A DNA stretch of 64,000 nt from Rhodopseudomonas palustris (GTDB lineage Bacteria > Pseudomonadota > Alphaproteobacteria > Rhizobiales > Xanthobacteraceae): contig NZ_QYYD01000010.1 of NCBI RefSeq assembly GCF_003591005.1, positions 62,001 to 126,000 on the forward strand. Direction: 5' to 3'. Positions 49,160 to 58,848 of this stretch are shown piece by piece. A program made the translations under genes and the position numbers. The notes under the pieces are model-generated. The model did not search any database and was not told the origin of the DNA. It saw only the letters and a program-made list of their open reading frames with translations. Numbering within the stretch: the first letter of the stretch is position 1; each line of letters opens with the position of its first letter.

Positions 49160-49663
49160 CTATGCGCGCGCGTAGCTCGGCGCGGGATGATAGCGCCGCA
49201 ACGCTGCGATGATCATCACCACGAAGAACAGCAGCGTGACGCCTTGCGCGGCCAGGAACGGCGGCTCGTTCTGGTTCGGCGCGAGGTCGCGCAGCACGGT
49301 GACCTTCTGAAACAGCTGCACCACCAGCACGAACACGTTGAGATACAGCGACAGCAGCGCGGTCACGACGTAGGCCGGCCGCCACCATCCCGCGAGTCGG
49401 CCGACATACAGCGCCACCACTGCGGCGGCGAGCAGCACCAGCGAGATGATGCCGACGATATGCGACGGCAGCAGCTGGAAAAACGGAAACAGGAAGCCGG
49501 TCGCGCTGGTCAGAATCGTGGTGACGAGAAACAACGCCGTCCAGCCCGGCAGTGGCTTCGAGCTCAGCAGGCCGATCATGGCAATCAGTCCCGCCGCGAT
49601 CCCGATCAGGCTGATCACCACATGGATCAGCGTGAAAGTCGTCATATCCAATCCGAGAACCAT
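49160..49663 (-). CDS. Multi-pass membrane protein, unknown function
   Basis: The 167-residue protein has four or five hydrophobic helices (about 10-32, 45-62, 70-90, 100-120 and 145-160). Between them is a short loop with QKVTVLRDLAPNQNEPP. It begins MVLGLDMTTFTLIH; ATG 49663 lies seven bases after AGGAG and is preferred to a start five codons upstream. No transport or catalytic motif is visible. It ends just beside the terminator at 49122-49152. Confidence 0.78.
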   Translation of the reverse strand: MVLGLDMTTFTLIHVVISLIGIAAGLIAMIGLLSSKPLPGWTALFLVTTILTSATGFLFPFFQLLPSHIVGIISLVLLAAAVVALYVGRLAGWWRPAYVVTALLSLYLNVFVLVVQLFQKVTVLRDLAPNQNEPPFLAAQGVTLLFFVVMIIAALRRYHPAPSYARA

Positions 49664-49791
49664 CGTGCGCTCCTGCATCCGTCAATGGCCATCATATGAT
49701 GGACATCATGCAGAAGGATCCGGCGCCTGTCACGCCGGAATGATCAGCACCGCGTGCTTATCGCGCAGCCGCCAGCCGCAGCGTACGCGCT

Positions 49792-49815
49792 CCCTCTCCC
49801 GCTTGCGGGAGAGGG
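49792..49815. repeat. Hairpin, CTCTCCCGC family
   Basis: Arms CCCTCTCCCGC (49792-49802) and GCGGGAGAGGG (49805-49815) followed by CTGGGGTGAGGG. The rest of 49664-49987 shows no gene. Confidence 0.75.
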
Positions 49816-49987
49816 CTGGGGTGAGGGCGACGCGGGCACAGTGCCACGTGTGAGGCGACGCGAGCCCAGTGCCTGGGGCCCCCACCCCCGCCCCCCCGCA
49901 AGGGGGAGGGGAGACAGCGCCCAATGCTTGCGGCCGAAATCTTCTGGGGCTGTGTTACTTCCGGCAGCAGCCTGTGAGGCAAGTCAC

Positions 49988-51688
49988 TCAGTTCAGCGAA
50001 TCCGCCAGGTAGCCGTGCAGCGCCGCGACCACCTGGGCGCCCTCGCCGATCGCGCCGCCGACGCGCTTGACCGAGCCGGAGCGCACGTCGCCGACCGCGA
50101 AAACGCCTGCAACCGAGGTCTCCAGCAGTGCGGTCGGCCGCTGATTGGTGGCGCCGTCGCCCGGGACGCCGGTGACAACGAAGCCGCCGCGGTCGAGATT
50201 GACGCCGCAGCCGTCGAGCCAACCGGTCGCAGGATCGGCCCCGACGAACAGGAACAGATTGCGCACCTCCATTGGCCAGGTTTCGCCCGACAGACGGCTG
50301 CGCAGCGTGACGCGTTCGAGGCCGGCGTCCGGCTCGCCGCCGAGTTCGACCACCTCGGTGTTGAAAACCAGCTCGATATTCGGCGTCGATTCAATCCGCT
50401 CGATCAGATAGCGCGACATGCTGGCGGCGAGCCCGCCGCCGCGGATCACCATGTGAACGCGCGCCGCATGGGTGGACAGATACACCGCCGCCTGCCCGGC
50501 GCTGTTGCCGCCGCCGACCAGGATGACCTCCTGCTCCTTGCACAGCCGCGCCTCGATCGGCGACGCCCAGTAGTACACGCCGCGGCCGTCGAACGCCGCC
50601 AGATTGGCAATCTCCGGCCGGCGATAGCGCGCGCCGCTGGCGACCACGATCGCCCGCGCGCGCAGCGCTTCGCTGTCGTCGAGCTCCAGCGCGAAGGTGC
50701 CGTCGCCGCGGCTGCAGTCGAGCGCCTTGACCTCGATCGGGATCATCACGTCGGCGCCGAATTTCTGCGCCTGGTTGAAGGCGCGCGCCGTCAGCGCGTG
50801 GCCGGAGATGCCGGTCGGAAAGCCCAGATAATTTTCGATCCGCGCGCTGGCGCCGGCCTGGCCGCCGAATGCGCGCTGATCGCACACCGCGACCGACAGC
50901 CCCTCTGACGCCGCATACACCGCGGTCGCGAGCCCCGCGGGCCCGGCGCCGACGATAGCGACGTCGTAAACCTTGCCGGGCTCGATCTGGCCGATCATGC
51001 CGACCGCGCGGGCCAGCTCGGCCTCGCGCGGATTGCGCAGCACGGTGCCGTCCGGCGTCACCACCAACGGCAGATCTCCAGGCGACGGCGAGTAGCGCGC
51101 CACCAGATCGCCGGCGTCGCGATCGGTCGCGGGGTCGAGCAGATGATGCGGCAGGCCGTTGCGGGTGAGGAAGCCCATCAGCCGTACCACGTCCGACGAG
51201 TTCGGCGAGCCGATCAGCACCGGGCCGCCGACGCCGCCCTGCAGCAGATTGACCCGGCGCAGGATCAGCGCCCGCATGATCCGCTCGCCGAGGTCGGCCT
51301 CGGCGACCATCAGGGCGCGCAGCCGCTCCGGCGGCACCAGCAGGCATTCGACGTCGCCCTCGGCGCAGCCGTCGACCAGAGACACGCGGCCCGACAGCTG
51401 GCTGATCTCGCCGAGAAACTGGCCCGGGCCCTGCTCGGCCACCGGCGTGACGCGGCCCAGCCCGTCGCGCTGGGTGACGGCGACATTGCCGGACAGCAGC
51501 ACGAACATGCCGGGCCCGAGCTTGCCGGTTTCAAACAACAGCTCGTGCTCGGCGTAGCGCCGGATCTCGCCGAACCGCCGGATCCGCGCGATCTCGGCCG
51601 GCGTCAGCACCGGGAAGGTCTGGTCGTGCCGATCGCTGCGATTGCCTGCCGCCGCTGCGCTCGTCCGCTCCGTCTCATCAATGCTCAT
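49988..51688 (-). CDS. Fusion: cNMP-binding, glutaredoxin-like and thioredoxin-reductase-like flavoprotein
   Basis: The 566-residue protein has three modules. Residues about 30-145 form a cyclic-nucleotide-binding domain (FLGEISQLSG, 91-100). About 153-215 resemble a glutaredoxin-like fold without its Cys pair (VLIGSPNSSDVVRLMGFL). Residues 240-566 form a thioredoxin-reductase-like flavoprotein with FAD motif GAGPAG (247-252) and NADPH motif GGGNSA (392-397). Where thioredoxin reductase has CxxC, it has YYWAS (372-376). So it cannot reduce thioredoxin in the usual way; its acceptor is unknown. It may be a cNMP-gated NAD(P)H oxidoreductase (inference). It appears monocistronic. Confidence 0.88.
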   Translation of the reverse strand: MSIDETERTSAAAAGNRSDRHDQTFPVLTPAEIARIRRFGEIRRYAEHELLFETGKLGPGMFVLLSGNVAVTQRDGLGRVTPVAEQGPGQFLGEISQLSGRVSLVDGCAEGDVECLLVPPERLRALMVAEADLGERIMRALILRRVNLLQGGVGGPVLIGSPNSSDVVRLMGFLTRNGLPHHLLDPATDRDAGDLVARYSPSPGDLPLVVTPDGTVLRNPREAELARAVGMIGQIEPGKVYDVAIVGAGPAGLATAVYAASEGLSVAVCDQRAFGGQAGASARIENYLGFPTGISGHALTARAFNQAQKFGADVMIPIEVKALDCSRGDGTFALELDDSEALRARAIVVASGARYRRPEIANLAAFDGRGVYYWASPIEARLCKEQEVILVGGGNSAGQAAVYLSTHAARVHMVIRGGGLAASMSRYLIERIESTPNIELVFNTEVVELGGEPDAGLERVTLRSRLSGETWPMEVRNLFLFVGADPATGWLDGCGVNLDRGGFVVTGVPGDGATNQRPTALLETSVAGVFAVGDVRSGSVKRVGGAIGEGAQVVAALHGYLADSLN

Positions 51689-51996
51689 CGGCGCGTTCCT
51701 CCGACGTTCGGCGCAGCTCCCTCTGGGAGGTCATCGGCGGCAACGCGCCGGCTGTCTTGAACGTTTGCGCTGTCATCATCCTCGCGAGCCCCGGCCAGGC
51801 CAGCCCGGCCGCGCGCCTGCAATTTGCGCCGTTTCAGATTGTCGCGCAGCGCATCGCGCAGCCGCGCCTGCCGGCCGGTCGGATCCTTGAGGGGCGGCTC
51901 TCCCGTCACGGCGCGACCCCGCTTACGGCGATGGTCGCGGTTGTCAGAGCTCGCGGCTTGGTCTGCATTGCGGGTCCGGAGTGGGTGGAGAGTCGT
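51689..51996. other. Divergent intergenic region, no gene seen
   Basis: These 308 bases between the flavoprotein fusion and the SnoaL-like gene must contain both promoters. Only a GGAG ribosome site for the right-hand gene is clear. Open frames that cross it lack coding character. Confidence 0.6.
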
Positions 51997-52449
51997 ATGT
52001 CCGACGACACTTATGCGTTGGCGGCTACATCGCAACACAGCATCGCCGCCTGGCTTGGAGCGCTGCCGGCCGGCGATAGCGCCGCCCTGAAGGCACTGCT
52101 GGCCGAAGATGTTACCTTCCATTCGCCGGCCGTACAATCGCCCATCCGGGGCCGCGAGGCTACCCTGCTGGTGATGCTCACCGTAGCCGAGGTGCTGCAG
52201 AGCATCTGTTATCGGCGGACCTTCGTCTGCGGCCCGTATGAAGCCGCGCTCGAGTTCAACGCCGAGATCGGCCAGTTGCAGCTCAAGGGCATCGACCTGA
52301 TGCGGTTCGATGCCGACGGCCGGATTTGCGAATTCGAGGTGATGATGCGGCCGCTGCGCGCGCTGTCCGCCGTCGCCGAAGCGGTTGGCAACCGCGTTGC
52401 CCCCAAGATGCTCGAACTCAAGCTCAAGGCCGGCCCAGGCGGCGGTTAA
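51997..52449 (+). CDS. SnoaL/NTF2-like fold protein
   Basis: The 150-residue protein has the layout of a nuclear-transport-factor-2-like (SnoaL) domain. An N-terminal helix has SIAAWLGALPAGDSAALKALLAEDVTFHSPAV, followed by RGREATLLVMLTVAEVL, and then strands ending RFDADGRICEFEVMMRPLRAL. Such folds bind small hydrophobic ligands or act as isomerases and cyclases. No catalytic Asp-His pair typical of steroid isomerases can be fixed. ATG 51997 follows GGAG. It precedes tRNA-Thr by about 250 bases. Confidence 0.75.
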   Translation: MSDDTYALAATSQHSIAAWLGALPAGDSAALKALLAEDVTFHSPAVQSPIRGREATLLVMLTVAEVLQSICYRRTFVCGPYEAALEFNAEIGQLQLKGIDLMRFDADGRICEFEVMMRPLRALSAVAEAVGNRVAPKMLELKLKAGPGGG

Positions 52450-52695
52450 CAGGCCGAGCGGAAATTGCGCCTCCAAGCGCTCCAGGTCTTGGGGCCTGAT
52501 CTGTTGGCAGCACCCAGCCCCAGACTGCCCCCGCAGCTCGTTGTCACTCTGACAAGACGTCCACTGCTGAAGTTTCGCGCCGTTCCGGTTTTTTCCCCGG
52601 GCAGGGCGCGACCCGCTTGCGCCGGGCCAAGCCCTGTGGCAAGGATCGCCGCGCCGCACGGGAAGCCTTCGAGGCTGATTCCCGCGCTGGCCCAT

Positions 52696-52770
<75 letters not shown>

Positions 52771-52834
52771 TTTCAGCTAGCATCTCCAGCGACTTAAGGC
52801 ATAGCAGCGGGACGCCGCCGCGCGGCCCGCGCCG

Positions 52835-53734
52835 TCAACTCGTGGCCGCTCGGCGGAATTCGCCCGGGGAGACGCCGACCTGGCGGCGGAAGGCGCGGGT
52901 GAAGGTGGCTTGCGACGAGAACCGGCAGACGAAGGCGATCTCCGCCAGGCTGGTGTCGGTGGCTTTCAGCAGGCTGACCGCGTGGTCGAGCCGGCGCGCG
53001 CTGATGAAGCGATGCGGCGGCGCGCCGGTGGCTTCGCGGAACGCGCGGGCGAAGTGATGCTTGCTCAGGCAGGCGACGTCGGACAATTTCGCCAGCGTCA
53101 GATCGGTCTCGAGATGGTCGTGGATGTAGTCGAGCACGCGCCGCAGCCGCGCTTGATCGAGGCGGGCGCCGGCGGTCTGCTGATCGAGGCCCGGCCTGCT
53201 GTCGGTCGAATAGCTGCTGATCAGATGCGCCACCAGCGTCTGGGTCAGGCATTCGATCAACAGCTTGCCGCCGCTGGTCTCCTCGCTCAGCTCGCGATGG
53301 ATGCGTAGACAGAGCTGGCGGACCAGTTCGTCGTCGACGTTGGCCAGATAGGCGAGGTTGGCGGGCGACGGCGTTCGTGAGCTGAGCTCGGCGAAGCCTT
53401 CGAACTGCGTCCGGTCGAGAAACACGTGCAGGATGCTGGCCAGCGGCGAAGTGATCCGGATCGACTCTTCGCGCACGCCGATCGGGCAGAACCACAGCGT
53501 CCCGGTCCACACCGCCGTATCCTGAAACTGCCCGGCGGCGCGGCGCTCGACCCGTCCGGGCGATGTCGCCATCGCCAAGGTGATTTCCATCTGATCGGGG
53601 ATGGGCGCGGGGACGTCGCAGGCCGGATGATTGCGCAGCTGGGCCGCCGCCCCGGTCCAGTCCCGGCCGCTGGAGGTCAGCAGCAGCTCGGCGGTGGGAA
53701 ATTTGCGATCCCCGAAGACCTGCAAGGCCGTCAT
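52835..53734 (-). CDS. AraC-family transcriptional regulator
   Basis: The 299-residue protein has an N-terminal sensing part and a C-terminal AraC double helix-turn-helix (about 200-299). The latter contains RVLDYIHDHLETDLTLAKLSDVACLSKHHFARAFRE (in part), GAPPHRFISARRLDHAVSLL and SQATFTRAFRRQVGVSPGEFRR. ATG 53734 lies seven bases after GGAG; an in-frame TTG at 53785 is less likely. It is divergent from the soluble histidine kinase gene. The ligand and target are unknown. Confidence 0.9.
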   Translation of the reverse strand: MTALQVFGDRKFPTAELLLTSSGRDWTGAAAQLRNHPACDVPAPIPDQMEITLAMATSPGRVERRAAGQFQDTAVWTGTLWFCPIGVREESIRITSPLASILHVFLDRTQFEGFAELSSRTPSPANLAYLANVDDELVRQLCLRIHRELSEETSGGKLLIECLTQTLVAHLISSYSTDSRPGLDQQTAGARLDQARLRRVLDYIHDHLETDLTLAKLSDVACLSKHHFARAFREATGAPPHRFISARRLDHAVSLLKATDTSLAEIAFVCRFSSQATFTRAFRRQVGVSPGEFRRAATS

Positions 53735-53911
53735 GTCGATGCTCCGGCGTCCGCTGCCGCGCTGCAGCGAAAAGCTGTGCGACAATGTAGCCTAGGCGGT
53801 ATCTAGATCAAGGATGTCAATTTCGGTGAACACAATGCGTGTTTCGGCAAAGACCGCGCCCTGCCCGGCGGCCTAGGCTCAGCGTACCCCTGGCACCCTG
53901 AGGCAATCACC

Positions 53912-55594
53912 GTGGCCACTCAGCAGAGCCAATCCGATCGCAGTCAGGCAGCGCCGCCGCTGGCGGCCCTGCGTCGCCACCGAGACCCGCAGGCGGGCGC
54001 CGAGGCGATGCGGCGGATCGGCTGGTGTGAGGATCTGCTCGCCGCGGCCCGAAACGCTGCATCCAGCTCCGCGATTACCCGTCCGACGGGCGACTGCAGC
54101 GCCTCGATCGTGCAGCCGCTGATGTCGGGACGACAGCTTCCCGATCTGCGCGCCGCATTGGCGGCACGACCAGCCGCCGAAACTGCAGGGTCGCCCGGCG
54201 ACATCGAGCGGATTGCGGCGGCCCAATTGGCCCTGATCGATACGCTGCTGTCCGGCACCGACCAGACGGCCGCGATGCTGACGGATCCGGGCGCATCGGC
54301 GGCGACGCATTTTTGGCTGCATTACTACGCGGGCATGGCGGCGTTCCTGTTCGATCAGGACGGCGACGCCGCCGACCATCTGGAAACCGCGCGCCGGCTC
54401 GACCGCGACGGCAAGTTCGCCGAACTTGCGGCGTCCGATCTGGACCGGGCGAATTTCTGCTACTTTCTGGTGCTGGCTTATTCCCGCTCGACCGCGCGCG
54501 GATCGCTGCCGCCGCGCGGCGCGGCCCACATCCGGTCGGCGCGGGATCGGTTCGAGGCTTCGGCCAAGCTCGATCCCGTAAATTTCCGCAGCAAGCACCT
54601 GCTGCTCGAGGCCGAAGCGGCCCGGCTGCTCGGAGATACGCTGCGCGCGCAGAGCCTGTACGAACGCGCCGCCGGGGCCGCCGCGCAGGCCGGCATGCCG
54701 CACGAGAGCGCGCTCGCCCACGAGCTCGCCGGCGACGCCTACCTGGAAGCCGGTTTGCCGACGCCGGCGCTCGGTTGCTTCCAGGCCGCGGTGCTGAGCT
54801 ATCGGGCGTGGGGCGCGGCCGGCAAGGCGGCCATGCTGGAGCGCCGCGTGTCGTCGCAGATCGCCGGCGCCGCCGACGCGGCGACGATCTCGTCCGAGGC
54901 GCCTCCGGCATCGAATGCCGGCAACTTCGCCGCCGCGATCGTGCACGAGATCAATCAGCCGCTGGCCGGGATCATCACCCATGCCGACGCCAGCCTGCGC
55001 TGGCTCGAACGAGACCAGCCGGATGTCGCCGAGGCGCGGGCCGGTCTGCTCAACATCCGCGAGGCGGCGCGGCGGGCCGCCGCGATTATCCGCTCGCTGC
55101 GCGCTCTGGTGAAGCACAAGCGCGCGACGCTGCTCCCGGTCGCGCTCGACGAGGTCGTGCAGGACACGCTACGGCTGGTCGCGGACGATCTCTGCAGCCA
55201 TCGGATTCAGGTCGTCACGCACCTTTGCACGAACGCCACGGTCCGCGCCGACCGCGTGCAGCTGCAGCAGGTGGTGCTCAATCTGATCACCAACGCCATC
55301 CACGCCATGGCCGGCACCGACGTAGCCAGGCGCCAGCTGGTGATTCAAAGCGCACTCGCTGGGGACGGCTGGGTGCGGCTCTGCGTCGAGGATCGCGGCT
55401 GCGGCATCCCCGACGCCGTGCAGGCCCGCATCTTCGAGCCGTTCTTCACCACCAAACAAGCCGGCATGGGCGTCGGGCTGGCGATCTGCCGTTCGATCGC
55501 CGAAGCGCATGGCGGATCGATCGAGGTCTGGTCCACGCTCGGCAAGGGTACGACGTTCGAGATGCGTCTTCCGCTTGCATACCCGGCCGATTAG
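53912..55594 (+). CDS. Soluble histidine kinase with TPR-like N-terminal region
   Basis: The 560-residue protein has no membrane segment. Residues about 130-320 are helical repeats resembling TPRs (THFWLHYYAGMAAFLFDQDGDAADHLETARRL in part, SALAHELAGDAYLEAGLPTPALGCFQAA). The kinase core has His345 in AAIVHEINQPLAGI, N-box NLITNAIHAM, EDRGCGIPD and GVGLAICRSIAEAHGG. That core and the helical region are typical of the C-terminal end of very large multi-domain kinases with serine/threonine-kinase and AAA-like modules, so this looks like a shortened relative. It starts with GTG after GAGG. Confidence 0.87.
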   Translation: MATQQSQSDRSQAAPPLAALRRHRDPQAGAEAMRRIGWCEDLLAAARNAASSSAITRPTGDCSASIVQPLMSGRQLPDLRAALAARPAAETAGSPGDIERIAAAQLALIDTLLSGTDQTAAMLTDPGASAATHFWLHYYAGMAAFLFDQDGDAADHLETARRLDRDGKFAELAASDLDRANFCYFLVLAYSRSTARGSLPPRGAAHIRSARDRFEASAKLDPVNFRSKHLLLEAEAARLLGDTLRAQSLYERAAGAAAQAGMPHESALAHELAGDAYLEAGLPTPALGCFQAAVLSYRAWGAAGKAAMLERRVSSQIAGAADAATISSEAPPASNAGNFAAAIVHEINQPLAGIITHADASLRWLERDQPDVAEARAGLLNIREAARRAAAIIRSLRALVKHKRATLLPVALDEVVQDTLRLVADDLCSHRIQVVTHLCTNATVRADRVQLQQVVLNLITNAIHAMAGTDVARRQLVIQSALAGDGWVRLCVEDRGCGIPDAVQARIFEPFFTTKQAGMGVGLAICRSIAEAHGGSIEVWSTLGKGTTFEMRLPLAYPAD

Positions 55595-55729
55595 CCGAAC
55601 AGTGGAGCAACCCTGCGCTGGCGCCTGACGATTCCGTCGCCACGTAACATCTTGGTATAACTCGCGACGCCTTGCCGCATCGCACATCTTGCCGCCCCGA
55701 GCGGATGAAGACTTACCAAGGAACGCTGC

Positions 55730-57451
55730 ATGGCCCGCAAGGTCGCCGACCTGATCACTGATATCCTGCACGCGACCGGCGTGCGCCGCATCTACGGCGT
55801 CGTCGGCGACAGCCTCAACGGGCTGACCGACTCGCTGCGGCATCAGCCGATCGATTGGGTGCATGTCCGCCATGAGGAAGTCGCGGCCTTCGCGGCCGGC
55901 GCCGAGGCGGCACTGACCGGTGAGCTCGCGGTCTGCGCCGGCTCGTGCGGTCCCGGCAATCTGCATCTGATCAACGGCCTGTATGACTGCCACCGCACCC
56001 GCGTGCCGGTGCTGGCGATCGCCGCGCAGATTCCCTCGGCAGAGATCGGCCGCAATTACTTCCAGGAGACCAAGCCGGAAGAGCTTTTCCGCGGCTGCAG
56101 TGATTTCTGTGAGCTGGTGTCGCATCCCTCGCAACTCCCCGGCGTGCTCGAAGCCGCGATCCGCAGCGCGATCGGCCGGCGCAGCGTCTCGGTGATCGTG
56201 ATCCCGGGCGACGTCGCGCTGCAGGATTTCGAGGCGCCGTTCTCGGCGCCCGCCGCACTGGCGATCCGAGCGCCCGTCACGACTCCAGCTGCGGCGGATA
56301 TCGAAGCGCTCGCCGCGCTGCTCAATGCCGGCAAGCGCGTCACGCTGTTCTGCGGGCGCGGATGCCAGGGCGCGCATGCCGAACTGCTGCAGCTCGCCGG
56401 CGCGCTCAAGGCGCCGATCGTCCATGCGCTCGGCGGCAAGGAGCACGTCGAATACGACAATCCGTTCGATGTCGGCCTCACCGGCATGCTCGGCTTCTCG
56501 TCCGGCTACCGGGCGATGAAGGAATGCGACACGCTGCTGATGCTCGGTACCGACTTTCCGTATCGGCAGTTCTATCCGACCGAGGCTAAGATCGCGCAGG
56601 TCGATCTGCGGGCGCAGAATCTCGGCCACCGCACCAAGCTCGATCTGGCGATCGTCGGCGACGTCCGCGCCACCATCGCGGCACTGCTGCCGCGGCTCGA
56701 GAAGAAGAGCGACGACGCCTTCCTGACCAAGAGCCTCGCCAACTACAAATCGGCCCGCGAGGGGCTCGACGATCTCGCCACCGGCACGCCCGGCAAACCG
56801 ATCCATCCGCAATATCTCACCAAGCTGCTCAGCGAACACGCGGCCGACGATGCGGTATTCAGCTTCGACGTCGGCACCCCGACGGTGTGGGCGGCGCGCT
56901 ATCTCAAGGTCAACGGCAAGCGCCGCCTGCTCGGCTCGCTGTCGCACGGCTCGATGGCCAACGCGCTGCCGCAGGCGATCGGCGCGCAATCCGCGTTCCC
57001 AGAGCGGCAGGTGATCAGCCTGTCGGGCGACGGCGGCTTCGCCATGCTGATGGGCGACTTCCTCACCCTCAATCAGCAGAAGCTGCCGGTGAAGGTGGTG
57101 GTCTACAACAACGGCTCGCTCGGCTTCGTGGCGCTGGAGATGAAGGGCGCCGGCTTCCTCGAAACCGGCACCGACCTCGTCAATCCCGACTTCGCCGCGA
57201 TGGCGCGCGGCGCCGGCGTGCACGCCATCCGCGTCGAGGATCCCGGCGAGCTGGAAGCCGCGATCCGCGACGTGCTGGCCCATCCTGGCCCGGCGCTGCT
57301 CGACGTCGTCGTCGCTAGCCAGGAACTGGCGCTGCCGCCGACAATCGAGCGATCGCAGGTCAAAGGCTTCGGCCTGTGGGCGCTGCAGGCAGTCATGAGC
57401 GGCCGCGGCGACGAACTGATCGACCTGGCGAAGACCAACTGGCTGCGGTGA
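55730..57451 (+). CDS. poxB: Thiamine-diphosphate-dependent pyruvate dehydrogenase/oxidase (PoxB-like)
   Basis: The 573-residue protein is a POX-type ThDP and FAD enzyme. It has the N-terminal [15 protein letters not shown] and catalytic Glu in [16 protein letters not shown], a middle FAD-binding region ([21 protein letters not shown]) and a ThDP motif [18 protein letters not shown]. The order and length match E. coli PoxB (572), which oxidises pyruvate to acetate and CO2 with ubiquinone. The short C-terminal membrane-anchoring tail is not obvious. It lies after the kinase gene with 135 bases between. Confidence 0.9.
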   Translation: MARKVADLITDILHATGVRRIYGVVGDSLNGLTDSLRHQPIDWVHVRHEEVAAFAAGAEAALTGELAVCAGSCGPGNLHLINGLYDCHRTRVPVLAIAAQIPSAEIGRNYFQETKPEELFRGCSDFCELVSHPSQLPGVLEAAIRSAIGRRSVSVIVIPGDVALQDFEAPFSAPAALAIRAPVTTPAAADIEALAALLNAGKRVTLFCGRGCQGAHAELLQLAGALKAPIVHALGGKEHVEYDNPFDVGLTGMLGFSSGYRAMKECDTLLMLGTDFPYRQFYPTEAKIAQVDLRAQNLGHRTKLDLAIVGDVRATIAALLPRLEKKSDDAFLTKSLANYKSAREGLDDLATGTPGKPIHPQYLTKLLSEHAADDAVFSFDVGTPTVWAARYLKVNGKRRLLGSLSHGSMANALPQAIGAQSAFPERQVISLSGDGGFAMLMGDFLTLNQQKLPVKVVVYNNGSLGFVALEMKGAGFLETGTDLVNPDFAAMARGAGVHAIRVEDPGELEAAIRDVLAHPGPALLDVVVASQELALPPTIERSQVKGFGLWALQAVMSGRGDELIDLAKTNWLR

Positions 57452-57488
57452 TCATCGCGCCCGGCCGCCCGCGTCGCCCTCACCCCAG

Positions 57489-57512
57489 CCCTCTCCCGCA
57501 AGCGGGAGAGGG
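57489..57512. repeat. Hairpin, CTCTCCCGC family
   Basis: Arms CCCTCTCCCGC (57489-57499) and GCGGGAGAGGG (57502-57512) preceded by CCCTCACCCCAG; inverted orientation relative to the other copies. It lies between the convergent poxB and CoA-transferase genes. Confidence 0.78.
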
Positions 57513-57550
57513 AGCGCGCTGTGCTGGCCCGGCGGGCTAGGGATGAACTC

Positions 57551-58744
57551 TCACATCTGTGCGACTGCCCCGGTTGCGACGAGCGTCTCGACCTCCGCAT
57601 CGCTGAAGCCCGCCTCCATTAACACGTCGCGCGAGTGCTCGCCGAGTCTCGGCGGCACGCGGTGCAGGTTGGGCGGGGCTTCGGAGAATTTGGTGGCGGG
57701 GCGGGCTTGGCGGATTTTGCCTTCGGTCGGGTGATCGATGTCGACGAAGAAATCGACCGCCTTGAGGTGCTCCTGCTCGGTGATTTCGTCGATGCGGGCG
57801 AAGGCGGTGTGCGGGACGTCGAGACGGAGCAGCAACTCCTGCCACTGCGCCGTGGTGCGGCTCGCCGCGATCTCGTTCATCGCCGCGTAGATGCGGTCGA
57901 TATTCTCGGCACGCGCTACCGGATCGCGTACTTGCAATTCGTCGGTGAGCTCGGGCCGGCCGACCGCCTCGAAGAACGCGCACCAATTGTCGCCGGAGTA
58001 CGGCAGCATGGTGATCCAGCCGTCCTTGGTGCGCACCGGCTTGCGCTCCTTCATCCGCTTGTAGCCCGACGGGCCGATCGGCGGATCGAACGCGTAGCCG
58101 CCCAGCATCTCGATGCTGTTGAAGCCAGCGACCGTCTCCAGCATCGGCACTTCGACCAGCTGGCCCTTGCCGCTGCGCTCGCGGGCGAACAAAGCCGCCG
58201 ACACCGCGCCGGCCAGCGCCTGGCCGCAGATCTTGTCGCCGACCAGGCTCGGCACGAATTGCGGCTCTTCATCCGAGCCGATCGACGAAGCGAGGCCGGA
58301 GGCCGCCTGGATGATCTCGTCGAAGGCCGGCCGCTTGGCCCACGGCCCTTCCTGGCCGAAGCCGGTGGCGGCAGCGTAGATCAGCTTGGGATTGAGCGCG
58401 CGGCAGTCGTCGTAGCCGAAGCCGAGCCGCGCCATCGCGGCGGGGCGCACATTGGTCAGTAGCACGTCGGCGGTCGGGATCAGCCGCTGCAGCGTCGCCT
58501 TGCCGTCCGGATGCTTGAGGTCGAGCGCCAGGCTGCGCTTGTTGCGGTTCACCGCCATGAACTGCCCGCTCATGCCGCGATTGCGGAACGCGCCGGTGTA
58601 GCGCCACATGTCACCGGCCAGCGACTCCACCTTGATCACGTCGGCGCCCCAGTCGCCCAGGATCGCCGCCGCATAGGGGCCGAACAACACGCTGGTGAGG
58701 TCGAGAATACGGATGCCGGCAAGCGGCCCGGTCGGTTCGGTCAT
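57551..58744 (-). CDS. CaiB/BaiF-family CoA-transferase
   Basis: The 397-residue class III CoA-transferase has GIRILDLTSVLFGPYAAAILGDWGADVIKVE (in part), MAVNRNKRSLALDLKHPDG, LTNVRPAAMARLGFGYDDCRALNPKLIYAAATGFGQEGPWA (in part) and GYKRMKERKPVRTKDGW. It transfers CoA between carboxylic acids, often in carnitine, bile acid or aromatic metabolism. ATG 58744 is used. The branched-chain-type binding protein gene lies just upstream on the same strand, which suggests it processes the imported compound. Confidence 0.92.
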   Translation of the reverse strand: MTEPTGPLAGIRILDLTSVLFGPYAAAILGDWGADVIKVESLAGDMWRYTGAFRNRGMSGQFMAVNRNKRSLALDLKHPDGKATLQRLIPTADVLLTNVRPAAMARLGFGYDDCRALNPKLIYAAATGFGQEGPWAKRPAFDEIIQAASGLASSIGSDEEPQFVPSLVGDKICGQALAGAVSAALFARERSGKGQLVEVPMLETVAGFNSIEMLGGYAFDPPIGPSGYKRMKERKPVRTKDGWITMLPYSGDNWCAFFEAVGRPELTDELQVRDPVARAENIDRIYAAMNEIAASRTTAQWQELLLRLDVPHTAFARIDEITEQEHLKAVDFFVDIDHPTEGKIRQARPATKFSEAPPNLHRVPPRLGEHSRDVLMEAGFSDAEVETLVATGAVAQM

Positions 58745-58848
58745 GGACTCACGATGAGGTTGCAGGACAATCATCGGCGGCGCGTGCGCGACACCAGTCG
58801 GCGGGGCAGCAGCGAGCACGCGCCCGCTGCTCTTCGCGCACCGTGCGA

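Noticed and set aside
49988-51688. Annotating the flavoprotein fusion as thioredoxin reductase
   Set aside because: The redox CxxC is replaced by YYWAS and no other Cys pair fits, so the activity name would mislead.
51685-52695. A 336-codon minus-strand frame spanning the SnoaL-like gene and its flanks
   Set aside because: Composition is shadow-like. The plus-strand frame from 51997 has a ribosome site and fold pattern.
53735-53785. Longer start (TTG 53785) for the AraC regulator
   Set aside because: No ribosome site precedes it, whereas ATG 53734 has GGAG at correct spacing.
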